NCBI GenBank assembly: GCA_039720395.1
Contig: CM077826.1
Span: 17,423,907-17,487,906, forward strand
Source of the DNA: Liquidambar formosana
Taxonomy: Eukaryota > Streptophyta > Magnoliopsida > Saxifragales > Altingiaceae
Length of the DNA: 64,000 bases
Direction of reading: 5' to 3'
Shown here: positions 11,483-23,555 of the stretch, piece by piece
Layout: every line of letters begins with the position of its first letter
How positions within the stretch are numbered: the first letter of the stretch is position 1
Position numbers and translations under genes: made by a program
The notes under the pieces: model-generated
Seen by the model: only the letters and a program-made list of their open reading frames with translations
Databases searched by the model: none
Told to the model about the DNA's origin: nothing

Positions 11483-12933
11483 ATTTTCCTGCGTTTTCTT
11501 AGCTTGATTTGTTTGTCTGTGATTTTCGTATCTGTGCTTATATGTATGTATAATTGTATGATTGTATTGATTGTGTTTTGTCTGTTCTTCAATCGATCGG
11601 ACTGCCACGGGCAATCAGAAGTTGGCGTGTAAACATTTGTTGATCTGTATGTGTAATTTGGCACTTTAATATTTGCTTCTCAAAATTGTTGATATAATTC
11701 ATGGTGCTTATACTCTCATCTTCAAAAATTGGTATTGAGAATTTGAGACCATCATATGGCAGACATGATTATTGACAATTTGAGCTCGTATTTTCAAAAT
11801 TTTAGTGTTACTAACTTCCATGTTTGGAAACCATGTTTTGGCCCTTTTTGCTCCATGTAAACTTAGAAAGGCATTTAATATGTTTGTTTGATTGGACAGA
11901 GCTCTAACTTCCTTGTTCTTATCAACTTTGAAAAGCCCTTTCATTAAAACATTGGTGGCAAGAAAGCTTTCAAAGCCGTCATTTATTAAACTATTATTTG
12001 CCTGTTAGATCAAAGAAGAACCATGTAATTCACTGTTTATTTTCTTCGGTAATTAATGTAACTGAATGTTGCCATATATAGAGTGGCAAATCTGGAGCCT
12101 ACCTAATTAACACAGAAGTAGGCAATGACTGAGAGAAGCATGGCATAATGTCAATAATCAATATACTATGCCTAATTGAAATAGTACTGTGTGTGGAGCA
12201 GTTTACGGCCAGAAGACTTGTAAGGCAGAATAAAAGGGCTTCTTTGTCAATTCTTACTACTTTGATCATTGAATAGGATTTTGTACTCTCTTAATTGTGT
12301 GATTTAATCAGATCTGAAACAAGAAAAGATGGCTATATGCCCAACCATGCTTTATGATAAAAATTCTGGGTAATCCAGAAAGAACATGTCCATAAGATGA
12401 GGGAAAGTTGTCTTTGATGGTTTGTGCATATGCAATGAAGACCAATGACTGCATTAGTGAGAAGGAATGGTTTTTGATTCAACTTGAAGGTGATACAAGG
12501 CTACGAGGAAGGCTAAAAAGAATGTGGGTTGAGGAAGTTAGCAAAAACAATAGCACATAATTTCATAGGGGATACAACCTTGAAAAGATATCTATGGGAA
12601 AAAGGATTACTATTGCTGTCCCTGAATAGTTGAGATTTGAAGTTTTGCTAATTTGAGTTGTACTCTAGAATGGTGTCCAGACTAAAATGTTAATTTACTA
12701 TTGTTTGCATTTCTATTGTCTTATCTGTCTTCCCATTTGGCTGTGGTGAATGTGGACAATGCTATGAGTTCCACAATATCTAGTAAACCGAAGCAGATAA
12801 AATTATAATGTTTTCTGCCTTGCCAATCAAAGTGATTTGGTTTTCTTGTTAATTTACTAAATTGACAATGCCATGGTCGAGCTTAGAAATCTGGAACTTT
12901 GGAGTAACTTTTGTTCTGTTCTGGTTACATTGA

Positions 12934-13100
12934 CCAATGGATCATCCGTAAAACACACCAATTTTTGATGATACATTCTAGGTGCAAATATGCTTCAATA
13001 CACACAGACACACATGTCAACCACAAATCATTTTCATTTTTGTTAGAATTTTCCCAATGGATCATCCGTAAACACACCAATTTTCATTTTGTTAGCATTG
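12934..13100. repeat. short direct repeat in the CYCA2 5' intron
   Basis: CAATGGATCATCCGTAAA followed by ACACACCAATTTT occurs at ~12936 and again at ~13054, about 117 bp apart. It lies upstream of the coding exons and looks like a small local duplication. Confidence 0.6.
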
Positions 13101-13485
13101 CAGATTATCTTTTCTTTTTAAAATCAAAAGGTTAATAACAATGTTAAGCAGTTTATGAGGAGAAAAGAATTAGTTTCCAGCGTTCACTTATTATGGCTTT
13201 GTTCACTACTTCACACATGATTTTTAACCTCCAATAGTTTAACTTTTAAACAAGATTCCTTTTTAAAAATGAGTTTTTGTTCCTTTAAACTAATTGTCAC
13301 ATTTTTATTTTCCCTCCCTCAATCTATCTTTGTATCAGCATGCTGCCTAAGTACTCTGCATTCCCTCCCCCTTTGGACAGCTCGTTCTCAAAGTCTCTGT
13401 GCCCTGAATTGGTCTTTTCTTGCAGGTTTGATGAATCTCGTTTCACTATAAAGCTTTGTGTTCTTCTTCTCCAGAGGTTGTAAAT

Positions 13486-16400
13486 ATGAAGAAAGAAAAT
13501 CTGGTTATTGCTAATGTTCAAGAGCCTACTGCTCGAGTAACGCGAGCTCGAGCGGCTGCCTTTCGTGCATCTTCCGGGATGACCACTTCAAAAGCATCTA
13601 TGCAACAAGATCAGAAGCGAACTCTGCGAACAAATTCAAAAAGGGCAGCCTTGGATGAGAAGAACTCCAATGCTCCTGATGCTGCATGTCTTCAGCGTAA
13701 GAGGAGGGCAGTGCTTCAGAATGTCACAAATGTTTTCTGTGAAAATTCATATACAAACTGCATCAATGCAACCAAAATTCGGGTTCGTGTCCTTCTTGTG
13801 ATATGAGTTTTTTAATTTCTGTAGTCTTTAAATGTAAGATTTTCAGGAGTTTATGTTGTAAAGGAAAAATAGTGTGCATTTTTTAGCTATTAATGTTACT
13901 GAATTCGAATGCTTGGGTATTCATAAAGTTAAAAAGGGTGATTTAAATATATCTCTTGAAAGATTCATATTTGTGCAAGATTTATTGGGTAAATTGTATC
14001 TCTATCATTAGAGTTTTTCATTTTTCTTTAATCTAAAATTTGACTTTGTCTTCTGTCAATTTTGCTGATTGTCAGTTTAAGAATGGCAAGCAGGCTAAAA
14101 AAGGTCAGGTCAAGGTGTCGAAGGTGGTCCCCTCTGTTGCTGCAGAATTCCCACACCTTCAAGCTCTTCCAAAACCAAAGAAGGCTCAGGAAACAGAAAT
14201 TCCTGGAGTTGGACCAGAAGAAGTTACATGTTCAAAAACTTTGGAAGATAACATATCGTTAGGTATCATAAGGAAGTGTGGCATAGCTGATTTTCAGCTT
14301 GAAAAGCAGAGTTTCGAAATGCCTTCACGACCCCAAAGCCCTTCGAATAAAGGTTTGCCTTCTCTTTTGATTTTCTCACCACCAAATGTGACAATCTTTA
14401 TGTAGTTATGATGAGTGACTGCATAGATCTTAAGCTTCGGTAGCTGATAAGAAAAAGGCATCTTTGTAGGAGTTTCTGGTTTTTAATGTCTTTCTATTTT
14501 AGTAACATGACACTCACTGACGCCCTTATCAAAATATAATCGTACAGAATGACTTGTTTATTTTATTTTGTCTCCTTTTAAGCTACCTATATTATGGAAA
14601 GGATAATAGTCTGAGAATGGAGTGAGCGGGAGTTCATAATATTAATGAAGAGTTGTAAATCGAGTCTATTCAGCGCTAAAAATCATATAGAAAGCTCTAA
14701 GGGCTTAGTCTAAGGTCATATCACAATTAATTATGTGGTGGTTCCCTCCTCCCTGCAATATGTGATTATCCAATGGCAACAAATAAACGCAAGACAGTCT
14801 TCACAAATAACAATATAGGATACAAAACAAAATACACATGAACTTCCAAGATGGGCTAGTGACAAGTTGTTATTTTAAAATACCATTAAATGTTAAGTTG
14901 ATTTTGAAGTGCATATAAACAGGTATCCAGCACATCTTTTGCCATGAAATTGTGACAAATTCAAATCCAAACTCTTCTTATGATATGAAATTTGCTACAA
15001 CAATCAAATCCATACTCTAAAAGCTAGAAAAATTTAAAAGTTGATTCTAGGTGTGTTTCTTACATTCATCATAGACATGGCTGGTTGTAGGAGGTTCAAG
15101 GTTTTGAAGAAGAGCAGCACCATTGGGGAAGATGTTGGGAAGTCCTACATCTCCCAAATATTGGGTTTGATTTGGCTTCATTTACCTGTTTGGGCCCTCC
15201 TCCTAATAGCTTAAGCTTTTTGGTCGGTTTCTCCAATCCTAATAGAAGACTTCTGCTAATATCTTAATTGAATATATTTTCTTTCGAGCATTTTTATCAC
15301 AATGTCATTCCGTTATGCCAGTTTGGATATATATAATATAAGGCTATAGTATATATGTATTTTAATATGTTATGCTGCTTGTTAGTTTGTCAAAATATAT
15401 ATGTTGTGTACATGAACGTGGGGATGTGTGTGTGTGTGTGTATTTTTTTTTGGCTTTGTTTTTTGTGCTCTATCAAATTGAGTGCAGCAAATAGTGACAC
15501 TTTTTTAATTTGATATTGTAGAGAAAGGTAGCCTTTTTGGGAAATTGATGATATCAACCAATCCAGACGTTTCAGACATTGATTCTGACCACGGGGATCC
15601 TCAACTGTGCAGCCTCTATGCATCTGAGATCTATAGCAATCTACGCGTTGCAGAGGTTTGTGTTGTGGACATTATTGTTTGTCATTTCTTTTGAAGTAAG
15701 ATTTCATGAGCTTGATTGGTCAAATAATGTCCCCAAAGAATAGAATAAGAGGAAAATAGCCAATCAAATATACAAGCAGGAAACCCTAGGTTAGAAAGAC
15801 TACCTAAAATGTAAAGTTAGCTAGATTCATATAAAATATATTCACACTAATTGCACAATTTAGTTCTGTTGAACCCAAATCCAAACCCATTTGTTTTGAG
15901 ACGACAGTGAATGCTTAAGCTATAGTATTCATGCCAACCCTCTTTATATTGCTTTTGAACAAGAAAGAAAAAAAAGAAAAAAAAAAGGGAAATCTTTTTT
16001 TCTTCCACGATGCCTAAAAATAGCACAAGAACTGGAAGTTTCCTTTGGGATCAGTAGTTGTGGATGACCGCACGAAGAGATGAACTGGTAATGTAGGAGA
16101 CACCGATGTATCTCAAAATGACACAGAATGAACAAGTGATCTGCCGTCTCTGGCAGCTCCCTGCACAAAGTACACTTAATCTGCTAGTTCCATCCCCTTA
16201 TACTATGCTAATCTACTTTTAAAATTCTATCAGGCATAGTGATCTATGCCATGAATTGAGGGACCAGATTTTATATGGGGAATAAGACTCCCTTAAGAAA
16301 AGGCAGCAACTCAAAGAGGGAAAAAAGTGATAAATTTCTTTGTTTTTGACATCCACCATCTACTATACCCCATTTCTGATCTGATCACCAGATCATTACG

Positions 16401-19296
16401 CCTTTCGTGCGAGTCAGAAGTTACCCTGTTCTGACTACTGATATGAAGACCAGATTTTACCTATCTGGTTGAAAAAAAATGTAGCTTACAACTGAACCGG
16501 CAAAGATAATGCACTGGGATGCCTTCAATGTTACAAGATCCTTGTGCAATTTGTTTTAAAAATTTGAAAGTCTGTTTATATGTGCATGTGTACTTGTATC
16601 AATTCCAATGTAGAGTGGCTTCCACTCTGGATTCCTGTTTTCATCAGCAATGTTTAAAACCACAAAAGAAAACAAGAAAAAAGAAAGAAACTTTCACTAT
16701 CTTTCTCTCCATGACAAAGTGTTCACATATGATCCAATTTTTTGTTTCCTCAGCTAACTCGAAGACTATGTTCTAATTTTATGGAAAGAGTACAGCGAGA
16801 TATCACACAGAGCATGCGTGGAATTCTGGTCGATTGGCTGGTGGAGGTTAGTATAATATTATTCCCAGAACATAGTTCAATAATTATCCTTAGTTCCTTA
16901 CCATTTGAATACACGTACTTAGGTAGTCATCAATTTGGATATTACCTGCCACAAAAGTATGTGTCAGCTCACAGGAGGGCTTAATGCTTTGATTTTGCCT
17001 CTTTCTTTTCCAAAGTATGTTACAGATATCCAGTTCCCTATCAGGGAACTGTGTGCCTTAATTTGTTTAATAACTTAAGACTAATCTGTCAATATTGAAT
17101 GAAATGAAAATGTTGTGTTGTGGCAAAGATTCTTGTGGAGTGGCATGTTGCTACTAAAAGAACTTTGTTATTGTTATTGCCTGCTGCTGTTGCTATTATT
17201 ATTTGTATTGTCATTGTTATTTACAGTGTGTTATCCCAATCCGGTGGAAATAGGTGTATCTCTGTTGTCTTTGTCTGGTATATGGAACCAAATGCAGTAT
17301 AATTTGTGGCATTATTCAAATGGTTATGTGATCATGGGTTTCTAAATAAGAAATGGATGCCAATTTTTTTTTTCCTAATCATTTTAATGTTGATTGAATT
17401 TTTACTAATCATTTTAATGTTGATTTCAGGTATCTGAGGAATATAAGTTGGTGCCGGATACTCTTTACCTCACAGTGTATCTCATTGACAGCTTTCTTTC
17501 TGAAAACTACATTGAAAGACAAAGACTTCAACTGCTTGGCATCACTTGCATGCTAATTGCCTCGTAAGCTATCTTATCAATTGCAGAATTCATTGCATTA
17601 TTCCATTCATTCAAACATGCTCTGATACCATGTAATGCTTGAGATGGTTAGTAACATTTATGGTCTGGTGTTATATTGCTTAGCTAGAATGATCCCCACA
17701 GGGAGGTAGAACTAGTTACGAACGTAGGATGGGGTTTGTTAGGATGATTTACAAAGGTCACTATTGAGTTTGGCTTCACACTTTCATTCTTGGACAATGC
17801 GATAGTCAATTGAAACAATGGTCTTGTATATATTTTTCAGATAGAATGAACTCATCACCTTTTATTGTTACATTGTCAATTTAATTCTCTTATGATTTCA
17901 AACTTTAATCTTCCAAGAGTTCATCCAAGTAGTTTCTTCATCACATAATAACTATTTATACATACATATGTATCCAACAGCATATATGCATTGTTGGTTG
18001 TGTGATGAGACTGGATATTGTTGTCTGCTTTGCTCGACTTTAATGTGGTTTTCCTCTTCACGGTTTGAAGGAAGTACGAAGAAATTTGTGCACCACGTGT
18101 GGAAGAATTTTGCTTCATCACAGACAATACATACACAAGAGGGGAGGTACGTTATAGTTATTTTATTTTTGTTTTGTCCAATTAGGATGCTTAAATACTC
18201 GAACTCAAAAAATCATGTGACCTAAACTGGCAGGTATTGGAACTGGAGAGTCGGGTATTGAACTACCTTCGCTTTCAAATTTTTGCACCCACGTCAAAAA
18301 CTTTTCTGAGGTTCTTATCCATTATATGTCATCTAATTTACCGGTATCTCTTTTATTTACTGAACTTCATACTGATCTTTCTTGCCTAAATTTATGGTTT
18401 TCAGGAGATTTCTTCGAGCAGCACAAGCTTCTTACAAGGTAACATAGCCGGTATTGGTCATAGCTGGTCTATGCTCAGGAGATACTGAGATACCAAGTTC
18501 TAATTTCTATTTCATTAAAGACTAATTTCACATTTTCAATCACATGACATTTGCAGAGCCCTAGTCTTGAATTGGAGTACTTGGCTAATTATCTAGCAGA
18601 ACTGACTTTAATCAACTATGGTTTCCTGAGTCTCCTTCCTTCTGTCATTGCTGCATCAGCTGTATTTCTTGCTAGATGGACACTTGATCAGTCAGGCCAC
18701 CCATGGGTTTGCATTCTCCCCTTAATGTATTTTTGTCCACATTCTTTTTATTCTGTGTAGGGAGTATGACTTCTTTCACATTTCTGGCAGAATCCAACTC
18801 TAGAACACTATACCTCTTACAAGGCATCAGATCTGAAAACGACAGTTCTCGCATTACAAGATTTACAGTTGAACATAGAAGGCTGTCCTCTGACTGCTAT
18901 ACGTTCAAAGTACAGGCAACAAAAGGTAAGCAATTGCACAGAATAATATAGAGGAATACCATTCTTACTTTTGCTTTTGTTTGGATCTTGGAAAGAATTG
19001 AAGGAAAAGAAAGGAAAAAGCTAAAAATGCTAAAGAAAGAAGTCATTTTAAAGAAATTCTACATCTTTCTTTCCTTTTGAGATCCAATAGGATTTTTTTT
19101 TTTACAGTTCCTATGACCTTGCAGTTATTACTTGAGTATCATAGATTGCGCTAGGAAGTAGTATTGTCTTAAAACTCTGACTGGATATTCAATTTTATGA
19201 TTTCCTACTAGTTTTCTAATGAGGTTGTTTTTGTGGTAGCAGTTTAAATCTGTTGCGGCTTTGTCTTCCCCGAAACTGCTCCAAACACTCTTCTGA
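13486..19296 (+). CDS. CYCA2: A2-type cyclin, 486 aa, 11 coding exons
   Basis: Regulatory subunit of cyclin-dependent kinases in S-G2-M, nuclear. Coding exons: 13486-13782, 14076-14352, 15522-15655, 16754-16846, 17430-17563, 18071-18146, 18234-18310, 18405-18438, 18557-18706, 18791-18925, 19243-19296. All junctions are GT-AG and phases join to one 1461-nt frame. The A-type signature MRGILVDWLVEVSEEY spans residues ~257-272; the Cyclin_N and Cyclin_C folds follow (SKYEEICAPRVEEFCFITD, LELEYLANYLAELTLI), and the C-terminus SSPKLLQTLF is typical of CYCA2. The N-terminus is basic with a destruction-box candidate RAALDEKN from residue 53. The ATG follows an acceptor at 13473-13474; another acceptor at 13424-13425 would include a 6-codon upstream ORF. 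Intron 2 holds a possible LTR piece and intron 3 a LINE relic. Orthology to At1g80370 (CYCA2;4) is supported by GLYK next door. Confidence 0.95.
15131..15260. mobile_element. possible LTR fragment in CYCA2 intron 2
   Basis: TGTTGGGAAGTCCTACATC followed by TCCCAAATATTGGG and a GCTTAAGCTTTTTGG block resembles the 5' part of many plant LTRs and TRIMs, which often open with TGTTGGRAGTCCCACATC. No second LTR or clean end was found, so this is a fragment at best. Confidence 0.35.
16080..16185 (-). pseudogene. relic of a LINE reverse-transcriptase zinc-binding domain
   Basis: On the minus strand the translation reads CTLCRELPETADHLFILCHF, the C-x2-C ... HLF-x2-C pattern of the zf-RVT domain at the end of plant non-LTR retrotransposon polyproteins. 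Only this piece is recognisable and the surrounding frames are broken. It lies antisense within CYCA2 intron 3. Confidence 0.55.
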
Positions 19297-20766
19297 AAAT
19301 AGGATTAGCTGATTCATGGTTATTGCAAGGGACTACTAACTGATGCATATACTTAACAGGTGGAAGTCATATTTGGATTTTGGCATTTTCACCACGAGGT
19401 TGTACCTAATACCTAATCTTAATCGGCTTTCTTTTCATTTATATTCATTTCTGCTCAATTTTTAAATATCTGTTTATAAATTTTTGTGACTTTTCATTGG
19501 GGTTTTGTACTTTTAAACCCGTGTCCTTGTAATGTTGAATTGGAGAATTAAGGATGCTTGCACAGCTGAGTTTGAATTTAAATGTCTTAACAGTCAATAT
19601 GTTTATTTCTTTCTTCAATCTAAACTAGCCAGCCATTTGGCTGTGATCAAGGATTAATTGGTCTGGTTGTAAGTTGCAAAAGACAATGTCACAAGCTGAA
19701 TGGAATTCTTGTTTTTATAATTGTTCCTTCTTTGGCCTGTGTTCTTTCCATAGAATGTTTACTTGATGATTCTCGCATTATTGGAACTTACCTAGTGATG
19801 TTTGTGTAGTAGTGAATATTTTACCTTTGACACTCATACTTTTGAAATTTGTTGACTAGTTCATAGGGCTTGTTTGGCCATATTTTCAAAAAAGAAAAAA
19901 GAAAAAAAAGGGGATCTCTGTTTTCAGAGGTGTAAATAGATTAGTGCAGAAAATTTGTTTGGGATGTGTTTTCGAAAATTGGTTTCTAATTTCTGTCTAC
20001 TTTTTATTATTATTATATGTATAAATTTTCTGTCTACTTAAAATTGTTTTGAGGAATATCAAAATGATGTTCTTGGTCTGTTCTCTTTCTGTCCAAGAAA
20101 AATAAAACCTTTAAAAGATGGCATTTTCTCCCAATTTTGTGCTGTTTTGTAAAAATGTGTATTTGTGATTTATTATTATTATATTAAAGTTTTTATATGA
20201 GCCCAAATTTAACTCCTGGACATTTTGGATGAAAATAATTTAGCTCTATCCTTGGAACAACTTGGCTGTCTTTTCCTGAAAATTGAAGTTTAAGTTTTGA
20301 AATTTAAGACGACTTAGAATGTTTTCTATACTAGTTGGAAAAATAATGGTTGATCAAAAAATTCGTGTAATCTGATGATGCATGAGAAATTAGACTAGTT
20401 AAGTTTAAAATTTGGAATTTGCTGTTTTTCTTGAAATTCAATGGACAAATTGACAAGTGGAATGATTTTGAAAAGTTTTGGCTCAAAATTCAGCAGGAAG
20501 TTTGTTGAGTGAGACATAACAACGAGTATAACACCTATGAACCACAGGTGCTGGTGGATAGATTATCTCTGACTCATAGGATTATCTTAACAAAATCCCC
20601 AAGATATAGGTTTCGTTTTGCCAGTGTTGGTTAGTCTGCTTACATGTCCTCATCTAAAGGCATTAGAATAAGTCATCCCATGCCTTAACCTGTCAGGCCA
20701 GTGAGTTAATATTCATCCAATTGAGCAAGCTCACCTAACACTAATTACCAGACTGCTATACTCCTA
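19297..20766. other. CYCA2 3' flank, no gene seen
   Basis: 3' untranslated and intergenic DNA after the CYCA2 stop. T-rich stretches are present but no coding segment was recognised. No polyadenylation site can be fixed. Confidence 0.5.
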
Positions 20767-20904
20767 TGGTGTTTTTGGGATGAGGGATTTGGAGGAGATT
20801 TCAAATATAAAATCCCTCATCCCTCATAGTCACCACCATAATTTGATATTAAAATCACATCTTAGTTTAAATCTTTCCTCCAAATCCCCCATCCAAATGC
20901 ACCA
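20767..20904. mobile_element. 138-bp MITE with 3-bp TSD
   Basis: The ends pair as inverted repeats: TGGTGTTTTTGGGATGAGGG at the left, and reverse complement TGGTGCATTTGGATGGGGG at the right, both followed by ATTTGGAGGA. They are flanked by CTA at 20764-20766 and 20905-20907. Small size, paired ends and 3-bp duplication fit a Harbinger-type MITE. Confidence 0.55.
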
Positions 20905-21051
20905 CTATCCCCTCTAGAAATCGTAATACAATCAAACTTTTTTTATATTTTATTAAGTTTGGTTCAATCTTCAGAGATTTATATGGGACACTATGAAAAG
21001 GCCAGTGAGTGAATAAAAAAGAACAAAAAGAAAAGAAAAAAAAAAAAAAGC

Positions 21052-22106
21052 ATGCAGGCCATGAAAAGTATGAACAAGATGAATGATTCATCAAAGGAGC
21101 TTCCCATTAATGTCTTGCTAGACATACTCTCAAGACTTCCAGGAAAAACTCTCTGCATGTTAAGGTGCGTTTCCAAGAGTTGACGTGACCATCTCTTAAA
21201 CCCTTATTTTCTCAAATTACACGATCATCAATGGCAGCAAAACCCTTTTTCCCTTTCGTGGCCTTATCGGATTATCCCGGTCCAAAAATCCCGTATAATA
21301 GAGACGCAGAAATCGACACCGCCATCCATATATCATCGGCAGATCATTCGGGTCGACCCATCAACGAGTTCACCGCCCAAGTCAAAGTCTCGACATGTTT
21401 GGTTTCTTGGCCTTATTGCCTTCTCAGAAAGACCTGATCTGTGTAGCCACTAACCAGTTGAAGGGATGTCTGCTTTAGTTAATGGATCAGTGCATTGGAG
21501 TATATATCGACATGGAGTGCGAGGAAAGGGGAGAAGATGACTACATTCTTTCTTTCCATTTAGAAACAGAGAAATTTTGGATCTTTCCACCGCCGCCTTC
21601 CGATAAGGTGGACTAACATTTTTCTATGGAGGCGCTGAACAGTAGTCTTTGGGTGGTCAGCAGTGGATTATGCGGAGGACGGTCCTTTCATCATGAACAT
21701 GTGGGTGTTGAATGATTGGGAAAAACATACATGACCCAAGGAATACAGTGTGGATCTGACAACCGTGAATGATGGGTTTCATCCCCACGATTTAGAAAAA
21801 AACAGGGGATGCTTTTCGACATTCAAAATGAAGAGATATTGATCACTCATCTAGAAGCGCTTGATTCTTACAACATCAGGACTAGAACTTCTACTGGGTT
21901 GGGGTGTTCAAGGATTCCAATTCAGCTATGTTACTACAACGAACGATAGTTTCTTCTCATTGGAGACTAGAAAGCAAATATTCTAAGCTGGGATATGATG
22001 CCTGCCTTGATGCTCTGAGAGATGCATTTGGTTCACAGAGTCTATGCAAGTTCTTGCTTCTTCTAGCTCATGCTTGTCCACCACCATCCCCACCCTCTGC
22101 TGCTTA
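21052..22106 (+). pseudogene. F-box protein pseudogene with F-box-associated region
   Basis: From ATG 21061 (or in-frame 21052) the frame encodes an F-box: ELPINVLLDILSRLPGKTL, then MLRCVSKS. A TGA at 21181 replaces the Trp expected in the usual S-W-R-x-L motif. The frame continues with RDHLLNPYFLKLH before shifting near 21235. Later pieces in other frames still look like an F-box-associated domain (LVNGSVHWSIY at ~21475, ILSFHLETEKFWIFP at ~21550). Several stops and frameshifts exclude a full product. An intact copy would recruit substrates to an SCF ubiquitin ligase. Degeneration appears moderate, since motifs remain readable. Confidence 0.75.
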
Positions 22107-22206
22107 ACCTTGTCCACCACCTTAGGCCTGATTAGTATAAGAATAAAACAAGATGTTAAGTTCCTAAACAGTCTTCTAAATGTTACTCAATATTAATTAA
22201 ATTGAA

Positions 22207-22599
22207 TTAGGTACTATTAATTACCGGTTGAATGAGGAAGTGAAGACCTTGATTTGGATGATTTAATGCCCAACAATCAATGGGATCCCCTAGTTCAAAT
22301 CTATTCAAACGCAGGATACGTGGCCACCCTGTTTTAAGTAATTTATAGCAGTAATGGTGCTTCAACTTCAATAAAACAGGACCCACACCAGCTGGTGTGT
22401 GGAGGGTTATTTGATGCCCTTTTCGGGCTTCGATCAATGCATTTATTTCTGGACCACAATTTCTTAAATACTCGGTTGCGTGCCCAACCAAAATTAACCC
22501 TGTAGATATATCAGTAAGGGTTAACTCTTTCCTGAATAAATATTGCACTGGAACATCTTGTGGGTATCCATGAATTTGGTCTGGTTGGGGATCACCCAT
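22207..22599 (-). CDS. small B3-like hypothetical protein, 130 aa
   Basis: An intronless ORF with start at 22599 and stop at 22207. The sequence has the spacing of a plant B3 DNA-binding domain: LFRKELTLTDIS at residues ~21-32, a central ITLHTPAGVGPVLLKLKHHY strand pair, KTGWPRILRLNRFELGD at ~89-105, and DCWAL. From family knowledge, B3 proteins show KxLTxSDV at the N-terminus, a GW before the last strands, and N-x-(F/L)-x2-GD-x(5)-W near the end. The domain lacks its usual flanks, so this may be a truncated gene or pseudogene of the variable REM/At1g05920-like group. It is tail-to-tail with the F-box relic. No expression signal is evident. Confidence 0.4.
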   Translation of the reverse strand: MGDPQPDQIHGYPQDVPVQYLFRKELTLTDISTGLILVGHATEYLRNCGPEINALIEARKGHQITLHTPAGVGPVLLKLKHHYCYKLLKTGWPRILRLNRFELGDPIDCWALNHPNQGLHFLIQPVINST

Positions 22600-23490
22600 T
22601 TTCTAGGTTGATATATGATTTGATGTTGATCTCTTCGAACTCAAGTTAGGGTACAAATAATCTTCATCGCTAGCTCACAAAATGTAAATGAATCATAAGT
22701 TTTGAACTCAACCAATTCTTCACAAAATGTGAATGACAGAGAGGCAACTAAAAGAAAAGGAAAGGAAAGGAGCTCCAATAACATGATTTGAAATTGTAAA
22801 TGGATCTTAGAAGGAAAAAACAAAAGGCAGTTAGAATAAATAAATAAAACAGAATAAAGTAAATTAGAAAAGTTGGCCTATGAGAAAGTTCATTAAATCA
22901 TGCCGTTTTAAAGGAGCTATTTCTTTCCCACCTTAATGGCTAAAATTTGCCCTTGACTTCCTCAATAACTTTTGCATTACCATCCATACAATTATGAACA
23001 CTAAATACATGGACACGAATTGCGGTGTGAATGGATTCTATTAACTTATAACAATTTTTGATCTTTAAATTCAAACTATTCAAATCCCCGTCATATCCAA
23101 TGATCCATTTTACTTCAGTATCGATATATGGGTCTTTTTGGTATGTGGGAGTTGGATATTTTTATTGACATATATCCAAATATACAGTGTCAAGAAAGTA
23201 TTCTTGATTTTATTCTTTTTTTTAAATTTTTTTGTGTGGTAATTTTGGAGTAGGAAATAAATAATTGAATTATTAGAAATGAAAAGAGATTCAGCAGTTA
23301 CATGGTTCAGATTTTTCCAAATAAGACGGGTCAAAATCCATCCCATCTAGCAAGCACATGATGACGTGGTACGATCTGAGCTGTGTTCTGCATATCCAAT
23401 GTCTGACTGTTGATTCTTTAATTGCCATGCTGGCTTTTTTTCTTATCAAAATTTTTTTTTTGCCAACGCTGGTTTTAGCCCACATTTTGG
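22600..23490. other. intergenic / GLYK promoter region
   Basis: No gene was seen. An ACGT-core element TGACGTGG lies at ~23362, about 190 bp before the GLYK start, of the kind bound by bZIP factors in light- or stress-responsive plant promoters. No clear TATA box was found. Confidence 0.35.
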
Positions 23491-23502
23491 AGAGAGAGAG
23501 GT

Positions 23503-23535
<33 letters not shown>

Positions 23536-23536
23536 T
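23491..23536. repeat. GA microsatellite in the GLYK 5' leader
   Basis: AGAGAG repeats interrupted by a few T and G bases, immediately upstream of the GLYK start codon. This is a common plant 5'UTR feature. Confidence 0.8.
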
Positions 23537-23555
23537 GTGTGGAGATACAGAGAGA

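Noticed and set aside
15390..15623. Minus ORF overlapping CYCA2 exon 3
   Set aside because: It is the antisense shadow of a well-supported coding exon plus a TG repeat.
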